This document shows, piece by piece, positions 56,938 through 63,781 of a DNA stretch of 63,781 nt. Below the pieces are notes generated by a model that saw only the letters and a list, made by a program, of their open reading frames with translations, had not been told where the DNA came from and did no database searches. Both the position numbers and the translations under genes were made by a program. Positions within the stretch are counted from its first letter, which is position 1, and every line of letters begins with the position of its first letter. This DNA comes from Hymenopellis radicata (taxonomy: Eukaryota > Basidiomycota > Agaricomycetes > Agaricales > Physalacriaceae): NCBI GenBank assembly GCA_015501595.1, contig JADNRX010000312.1, positions 1 through 63,781 on the forward strand, in the 5' to 3' direction.

Positions 56938-59376
56938 CTATTTTCCTTCAAGGCTCGACGTCTTCATTCTGACATATCTTGGGCTAACCTCAACCGACAA
57001 CTCGTGCACATGCGTATACTTCAAACTACGTCGATAATGATCCACAGCCTTGGGCTCACCGCCTATTCCATGTCTGGAGAAGTTAGTACTGACACGAGCA
57101 AGGAATGAATGAACGCACACAGAACGAAGATGATCGGCACGAGCAGCCGCAGACGTTTCCGCCACATCACAATGGACACAGACGAATGCCTCGCAACGAC
57201 GTAGGTCGTCCTCCAACACGGCTCTTTCCTCTGCACGGCCCAAGGCGAGAAGTTCGGCGTCATCAACACAAGTCACTTTCCGGATAGAATGCCATTCACT
57301 GTGATGCTATCATAAATCAGCCAATGATAACTAGGAAGTGTAGACGGAAAACTTACCATGGCCGTACGCCAACGCATCAGACGGACCGGTTTCATCCCAG
57401 CTATCGGTTGCCAAGTTCTAGCATAACATGACTCGCACCGGAAAAACACGTCAGCGGCGTCCATATCCTCCGTGGTTGCAGTATCCGGATCAAGGCCACA
57501 CATCCTTACGAAGCTTTGACATCTAGAGTAGACGTCCCGCTTGAGGGTGTTAATCCGCTTCCCGCTCCATACTACGACATTCGTGTCCCAACGGGAGAAG
57601 TAGAGTAGAAACAAGGGTGCGAGGAAAAGTGTGGGTAATGAAGGATCGGTCCTTTGGTCTGGCAGCACTTGACGCAAGTAAAGGCGTTTACGACCAAGGA
57701 GAGATCGGCGCTACGCCCTTTTTTGCTTCGGAGCATAGCTGTCAGACATTGCTCTTGTTCCTCTCTCCAGTCAACACATATGGAGGAGACAGTTTCCGAG
57801 TCGAGGGCTTCCTTGAGTTTGGAGGTGGCGTCTTCGTCGGGTGGCGTGTTCTTGATTATATCGAAGAACGGCCGATATAGGCAAAGGGAAGAAGCAGGTG
57901 GATTGTGTGGAGTTTCTGGCCACGCCGCGAAGAAGGTATTGCCGAGCCTCTCCAGGATACGAGTCCGTTCGGAGATGGCACCTTGAATCTTTCTGTCAGC
58001 GCGGAGATTGGACATGAGTTCAGTGAGCGTGGGTTTAATGGTTTCCCAGACTAATACAAGGGGTAAGTTCGTTGTCAACTGGGGAACGAGATAAGAACAG
58101 CCGCACTTCGATTCGAGGCTGTTTCACTAGCGCGTGGCCTTGCAGCATTTCCATAGTGGAACGAAGCTCCAGCTCTTCGTCCCACCTATCTTCCTTCAGT
58201 CCCGTTATAATGCTGTGACGGCGTCAATTTACGAGGGACGTGGAGAGACACAAACGGTACCTTTTTAGTCTTCGACGGCGAAGAGAGTCTAGCTCTGCAG
58301 CTCGGGTCTCAGTCCTCGATGTGACCCAGTTCTGATACTCTTCACAGGACTTTCAAAAGGTTCAGCATATGTTCAACCCTTTACGTAGGCAGCGAATAAG
58401 ACGCACCTTAACAAAAGCCTTGTGCTCTTTTTCCTTCTTCGCAAGCCATACCCTGAACTGTAGCGATCTATGATGGAGCGCTCTACTCTCCTCGACTAGC
58501 CTTTCGTATGTGCTCACATCATAACACGAGATAAGCACGGTTTCTGGGTGTATTGTTCAGTCATCAGGGAAAACCGAGCGAACAAAGTTACATACTTTGA
58601 GAATGCCCGAAATACGGAGTAATTGCAAGTAGCTGGTGAGATTTGAAAGAGGCCGTGAACCCATGTGGCCGAAGTTGATCCATGGTCGCCATGCTTCAAG
58701 TAATGAGTAAGAATTCAAGTTCTAAGGAATTAACTGCACGTACATCGTTCCCTTCTCCAAGCATTCTTTACAAAGTCGCATTCGTATTTGCCATTGGATG
58801 TACTTGATTGGCGTCTTCAAACAGTTCTAAGAAGAGAGAAGAACATATGAACGTTGATCCATAACTGAACACGCGTACATGACAATGGCTGTCAAACAGC
58901 AGATTCGCATACTGCGGCTCACTGAAGCCATCGATCATAGGCGGAAGATCCGCCATTCCCAGACGCGCGCGTTCCCAGACGAATGTGGTCTCTTTGCTCA
59001 TGAATAACGTGCGCAGCCTTTTTGTTGTGCGACTCATCCGCAGGAGGTCGAGGGGTTCCAAGTACGAAAAGATCTAAAGTAAAAGTGAAGTAAGAAATCA
59101 TGAAGTGCGAAGACAGATGGCCCAAACCTCGAATAGAACATCGAGAGGTATCTCGGTACTAAGCTGTCTTAATTTCCCTCGTCCTCTTCGAAGGGGTTGG
59201 TCGGAGGCTTCAACAGCAGCGCTACTCTTGACGCGCCGCCGTTTCCGAGACTTCCTCTGAGATGACTGTTCTTCTGTACCAGTGTCATCCGTGTCTGTGG
59301 ATGCTGGTCGGGCGCGAAGCATCTTCCCAGGAGCTGCCTTTGCCTTCAAGGGCTTTATATCGTCTTCTGTGTTCAC
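56938..59376 (-). CDS. F-box protein E with C-terminal Cys/His motifs
   Basis: Probable start ATG 59376, with a basic disordered lead (KSRKRRRVKSSAAVEA). The F-box is split by an intron: TEIPLDVLFE then IFSYLEPLDLLRMSRTTKRL. It continues TTFVWERARLGMADLPPMID, EPQYANLLFDSHCH and, after another intron, IQWQIRMRLCKECLEKGTM, a CxxC element. Further exons give HGDHGSTSATWVHGLFQISP, YERLVEESRALHHRSLQFRV and ETIKPTLTELMSNLRADRKI, followed by PPDEDATSKLKEALDSE. C-terminal Cys/His groups are FTCVKCCQTKG, FFRCESCYART and FVCVHCDVAETS with later HLRSVC. This architecture, F-box at the front and zinc-ribbon-like pairs at the back, suits a substrate receptor of an SCF ligase (inference). The exact exon set between 58.1 and 58.7 kb is only partly resolved. 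Confidence 0.65.
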
Positions 59377-60050
59377 CCGGCAAATCAGGTTGGAGCGACA
59401 GGGGCTCGGTTAACTGCCAACTGCAAGGCGATCCGGATTACAAGTTACAATCAATGCGGGCTGACACCGCGTATATGGTGAGGCAGATATTGGCAGTAGC
59501 CCTCGATAATGTAGAAGGACGTGATTGGAAGCAGTCGGAAGGAGATGAGGAGGAACCTGCCGCCGCGTCCTGTTTGGGATTGTCTTCCCACGCTGCATGT
59601 TGGTCGTGTAATGGTTCGAGTTTCGCAGGTCTGTTCGTGAGGACAGCTTCATTAGAGTCTACGGACTGAGTTTAAGCCGTGCGAGAAATGTCTCCCTCAA
59701 GAACGAGCAAGAACGGTTGAAATCAGAAAACGACTTACAATTGATTTTTGTGGCAGTCCAATTCGAGAGTCGGTTTATAAAAACTTAGACGAATGAAAGT
59801 TCCTGGTGACTGCCTAGACAAGTGTTAAGATATAATACTTTATAATTCGACAGCGTCCAACTGGGTGCGGGAAAACCAGGATCAACGACATGCGCGTGGG
59901 AAACAGACATACGTCGCCGCCAGCTTTCATCTCTCTTTCTTCCTGCCGTCATCATGTCTTTCCACATTACAGTCCTGCGACTCGATACTAGGATGCCCGA
60001 GTTTGGCGCGTGAGCCATGCGGCCATTGATGTAGCTCTCTTGTCTACACA
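59377..60050. other. Upstream region of gene E
   Basis: No gene seen. It separates gene E from the palindrome and may contain a first exon of E. Confidence 0.35.
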
Positions 60051-60608
60051 CACATCGGGGGTATCAAATTTTCTGAGCTGAGAAAATTGTTCGGAAAAGT
60101 AGATTTACTGAGTTGAGAAAACCGAACTTTCTGGAATTTAATTCCAGCTCAGAAAGTATATTTTTCTTGACTGAGACAATATCTCAAAAAATCGAATTTT
60201 CTGAGTGCTGAGAAAATTGAATTTCCCAATATGGGATAACATCTGAGAAAATATAATTTTTTCAGAATGTTTTGCAGCTGAGAAAATTTAATTTTTCAAG
60301 CTATCCAGCTCAGAAAATTGAATTTTCCCAGAAAATGCAGAGAAAATTTACTTTTCTCAGCAGTTGCACTGATTTTCTGAGAACGAAAAAATGCTGAGAA
60401 ATTTTTATTTTCTCAGATATTATTCCAAGTTGGGAAATTCAATTTTCTCAGCACTCAGAAAATTCGATTTTTTTAGATATTTTCTCAGTCAAGAAAAATG
60501 TACTTTCTGAGCTGGAATTAAATTCCAGAAAATTCAAATTTTCCAACTCAGTAAATCTACTTTTCCGAATAATTTTCTCAGCTCAGAAAATTCGATACCC
60601 CCGATGTG
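60051..60608. repeat. 558-bp nested palindrome (fold-back element)
   Basis: Ends mirror each other from CACATCGGGGGTATC to GATACCCCCGATGTG. The left arm (60051-60300) and the reverse complement of the right arm (60360-60608) match at roughly 90% by eye. Within it, CTGAGAAAA and its complement TTTTCTCAG (with TTTTCTGAG variants) recur about 20 times, so smaller hairpins are stacked inside the large one. It is AT-rich with no coding frame. It lies between the start codons of inverted genes E and E'. No clear target-site duplication flanks it. Confidence 0.9.
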
Positions 60609-60724
60609 ACAGCACCCATTGTTCGCCCAATTGAGGACGAGGCTTACGATCAGGTGACCTCTATATTTTATTGTGGCCGGGAACAATGGGACTTGCTTTA
60701 CCTTTCTCCACCACCACAACAACA

Positions 60725-62211
60725 ATGTCATCTGCTCCTCCTCGTCGGTCCAACCGGATTACCGCCGCGAAGACGATTGAAGCCGACGCAAAGCCCAAGG
60801 CGAAGGCAGCTCCGAAGAAGCGCGTTCGACAAGCGTCCCCAGACGCAGATGCCGGGAATACAAGGGAACTGAAAAAATACAGGAAACGCACCAAGACTAG
60901 CGCTGCTGTTGAATTCTCTGACCGACGTCCTCGGAGACGAGGAAATTTAAGCAAGCTTACCGAGACACCTCTCGATGTTCTATTCGAGGTTTGGTCCATT
61001 CCGTCTTCGCACTACATTGTTTCTTACATCGGTCATATTCTAGATCTTTTCGTACTTGGAGCTCTTCGATCTCCTACGGATGAGTCGCACCACGAAAGAT
61101 CTGCGCACGCTGCTCATGAGGAAAGAGACCGCCTTTGTCTGGGAGCGCGCGCGTCTGGGAATGGAGGGCCTTCCACCTATGATTGAGGGCTTAAACGAGC
61201 CACAGTATGCGAATCTATTATTCGACAACCATTGTCATGTACGTGTGTTGAGTTGCGGATAACCGTTCACGTGTTCTCACTTGCCTCTCAGAGCTGTTTG
61301 AAGACGCCGACCAAGAGCATCCAATGGCGAATGCGAATGAGACTTTGCACGGCATGCTTGGAGAAGGGAACCATGTAAGTACAGCCAATTCTTGAAAGAA
61401 TATTTACACATCCCTTGAAGCATGGCAACTAGGCAGCAACTTCGGGCTCACAGTGGGCTCACAGACTCGTTCAAAACCCAAGAGCTACTCGCAATTACTC
61501 CCCACTGGTGTTTCCAGCATTCTTCAAGTATGTAGCTCTAGCTTTGTTCGCTCAGGTTTCCGTGCTGACTGAGCCACGCGCCCCCAGACGGTGTATACTA
61601 TATCTCAGGCTATGATATATGCTATGATATACGAACATACGAAAGGCTGGTCGAGGAGAGCGCCCCGCTCCAGCATGGATTGCTGCATTACGGAGCTTGG
61701 TTTGCGAAGAAGCAAGAGGACTACAAGGCTCTTGTCAAGGTGAGTCTTATTCAGTGCCTACGTCATGTTTGAACATATGCTCAACTGTCGTTGAAGTCCT
61801 GCAAACAGTACGAGAACTGGGCATACTCGAGGACTGAGATAAGAGCGACAGAGCTGGACTCTCTTCGCCGCCGAAGGCTCGAAAGGTAACATTCAGTGTG
61901 TTTTTCATCGTCCGGCATAAACTGACGCTGCTACAGTATTATTGCGCGATTGAAGGCCGACGGGTGGGACGATGAGCTGCAACTTCAATCTACTCTCGAC
62001 ACGCTGCAAGGACATCCACTGGTGAAACAGCCCAGAGACCTGAGCGACCGAAGTACGTCCGAATCTCATCTCATTCCCAAGTCGACAATGAACTTACCGT
62101 ATCTCAGTTTGGGATAAGATCAAACCCACTCTCACAGAGCTCATGACCAAGTTCCGCGCTGACCTGCTGGAACAGAAGACTCAACGTGCCATCTCCGAAC
62201 GCACCGAATGA
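60725..62211 (+). pseudogene. F-box protein E', inverted paralogue of E, shortened
   Basis: The ATG at 60725 starts MSSAPPRRSNRITAAKTIEA, then a basic lead. The split F-box is TETPLDVLFE and IFSYLELFDLLRMSRTTKDL, followed by WERARLGMEGLPPMIEGLNE and LLFDNHCH. After introns come IQWRMRMRLCTACLEKGTM, the YERLVEESAPLQHGLLHYGA block, ELDSLRRRRLERIIARLKAD and IKPTLTELMTKFRADLLEQK, then a stop at 62211 just after AISERTE. Gene E continues at this point for about 300 more residues with its Cys/His groups, which are absent here. A TAG inside one block (near 61430) may fall in an intron. The 3' flank of E is found directly downstream, so an internal piece was deleted. Confidence 0.65.
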
Positions 62212-63781
62212 TATAGGCGGCGAGCCGAAGGCTGAGGACTATTCTCGGCGTAGTTTGAAGTATAAGCATGTGGCAGCTGTCGGTTGAGGTGCACCCTGCG
62301 AAACGTCAGAATGAAGACGGCGAGCCTTGAAGGAAAATTTGTATTGTATCATATGTATCTGACTTAACATAGGAATCCTTTCCAACGCCCCAACTTCTTT
62401 CTTTCCTGCTATTATGTACCTTTCAAGCATTGACATCGCAGCCTCTACGACTGCTGCCTCTTTGTGCGTCGCAGAGGTGCTCTGTCTGGCGATGGGTTTA
62501 TTCGTCCTCTCATGTGTCGTTGATTCGACGCGGCACGTCTTCCTTTCATGGGACGACTTCTCGACTAGGATGTTCCTGGCACTAATCAAACAATCATAGC
62601 ACTCTCGACGATTTGAACCTACCTGTGGCAAGGTTCTCTCCTGCAGATGCTTCATAGTATCCACCGATCCTGTAGAAGGGAGCATATTTCATGCGGAGTA
62701 CATCCCGGTCGCGTCGAGATCGTCGCCCATTGTCTAATGACCGCCAAAGGTTTTACTGCTATCAAGCCCGTTATCGGACGCGCCTCCCACTATCACGTCG
62801 CAATCCGTGTCCAAGACGTCGCCCGACAGTTCATGGCTTACTAGGTTGAACATTGTTTCATTCCTTCACCTTTAACTTTATGTACGCCACACAAGGCGAG
62901 CCTCGGTTCAACTTGACAAACTAGTTAAATCCACACATCGGAAAGGGATAAAATTTAACATCGTTCCATTTCAGTATACCAGTGCCAGTCCGTCCGGGTA
63001 GGGCTAAATCCCCAGACCGCCATTTCCAACCACCCCAACTTCAAAGGCCCAAGGCCAAATACTACGTACACAAAAAATAAGCACATCATCACCAAAGCTA
63101 CAAACGAACACAAAAAAACGAACTTGTCATGAACACCCTCAACGTCTCCTCAAGTACTTATTCCCCATCGACTCAACTAGAGCCCCAGCGTCCCTGCGAT
63201 ATTATCCCTGAACACCGTACAAGTGCATTGCACACCCAACCACCCACAGCTCCGTTGGACCCAGCGCACCCAGTCTAAATCGTGCAACCCATTGATACGA
63301 TACGCAGGTAAATGCGCTGAGCACGCAAAGATCTGGAGGAAATCCGCAAGTATCCGAACTAGCGATGGCGTACGATAACTTGGGATTCAATGGAGCAGCT
63401 CCTGAAAGGTGGCGGGTACGTCTAACAACATTGTCCGTGTTGATGTTGCGGATGGGGCGTCGCCTACGAGCTTCATGCCTACGATTGAGGAGAGTGTGCT
63501 TCGCACGACGAGTGCAGAAAGCTTGTCGGGGCCACGGCGTGGTGTGGGATGAGACGAGGTGGGAGGTGATGTCGGATAGTCAGCGAGATGCGGCAAGATG
63601 GGATCGCGGGGGAGGCGCCAGCATGCGGACAGTAGGAAGCCCATTCTCTTCACCCTTCGTGCCGATGTGGCCGTACGAAGTATTTGTGGTCATTGTTCGA
63701 TAGGGCACGCTTAGACGTTGAACGAGCTATTTGAGCGCGACGGAGCTGTTGACCCGGGATTGATCAATATCATATCTTCCG
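62212..63781. other. End of window, no supported gene
   Basis: 62230-62390 is the inverted counterpart of the E 3' flank (56880-57010), for example the string GCGAGCCTTGAAGGAAAAT versus the gene E tail. Minus-strand frames at 63202-63653 (for example ALGPTELWVVGCAMHLYG) have no recognised family. Nothing else is supported. Confidence 0.4.

Noticed and set aside
60051..60608. Palindrome as the terminal repeats of one large element enclosing an F-box gene
   Set aside because: Both arms are adjacent with only a short centre; they do not flank either gene.
62560..62690. Possible tRNA on the minus strand because of a GGTTCAAATC string
   Set aside because: No matching acceptor stem, D-arm or anticodon arm could be drawn around it.

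Overview
The window is eukaryotic and reads as genomic DNA of a basidiomycete fungus (Agaricomycete). Genes have many short introns of about 45-65 bp with GT...AG ends. Divergent F-box/LRR genes are numerous, there is a fungal-type transcription-factor domain, a Helitron of the DUF6570 type, hAT-like DNA transposons, and three copies of a secreted DUF3494 ice-binding protein gene. Ice-binding proteins fit a cold-exposed species, but the species cannot be named from the sequence. No rRNA, tRNA or CRISPR array was found.

Layout. 1-16.4 kb: a segment made of an F-box gene plus an ice-binding gene is present three times, twice on the minus strand (copy 1 truncated by the window edge) and once on the plus strand. 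Copies 2 and 3 of the ice-binding gene are intact (242 codons in copy 3), while all three F-box partners are decayed. Copy 1 holds a 3.04-kb hAT-like element that carries a P4-ATPase gene fragment; the other two copies preserve its empty site. Between copies 2 and 3 lie a cysteine-motif protein gene and a larger F-box/LRR gene. 16.8-26.4 kb: an LRR gene, a decayed Helitron (Rep plus Pif1-like helicase) and another F-box-like gene.

26.4-41.1 kb: a gene-poor stretch with a hypothetical gene, a transcription-factor gene that lacks its DNA-binding domain, and a large multi-exon gene. That gene appears to join a 2-oxoglutarate/Fe(II) dioxygenase-like domain, an acidic basic-patch linker and a chromodomain. 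It is the most interesting object here, a candidate chromatin- or DNA-modifying protein, although its frame is interrupted three times.

43.7-53.7 kb: three paralogues (A, B, C) with a GS...DxD nucleotidyltransferase-like motif surround two tandem paralogues (D1, D2) of an unknown family. Gene B is split by a 1.07-kb hAT-like non-autonomous element with an exact 8-bp duplication. 54.8-62.4 kb: a hypothetical gene and two inverted F-box paralogues (E, E'). Between them sits a 558-bp AT-rich palindrome built of about 20 smaller inverted repeats. The rest of the window shows no gene that can be supported.

Several frame breaks fall in short homopolymers. Real decay and consensus errors cannot be separated from the sequence alone, so broken genes are described as such with that caveat.
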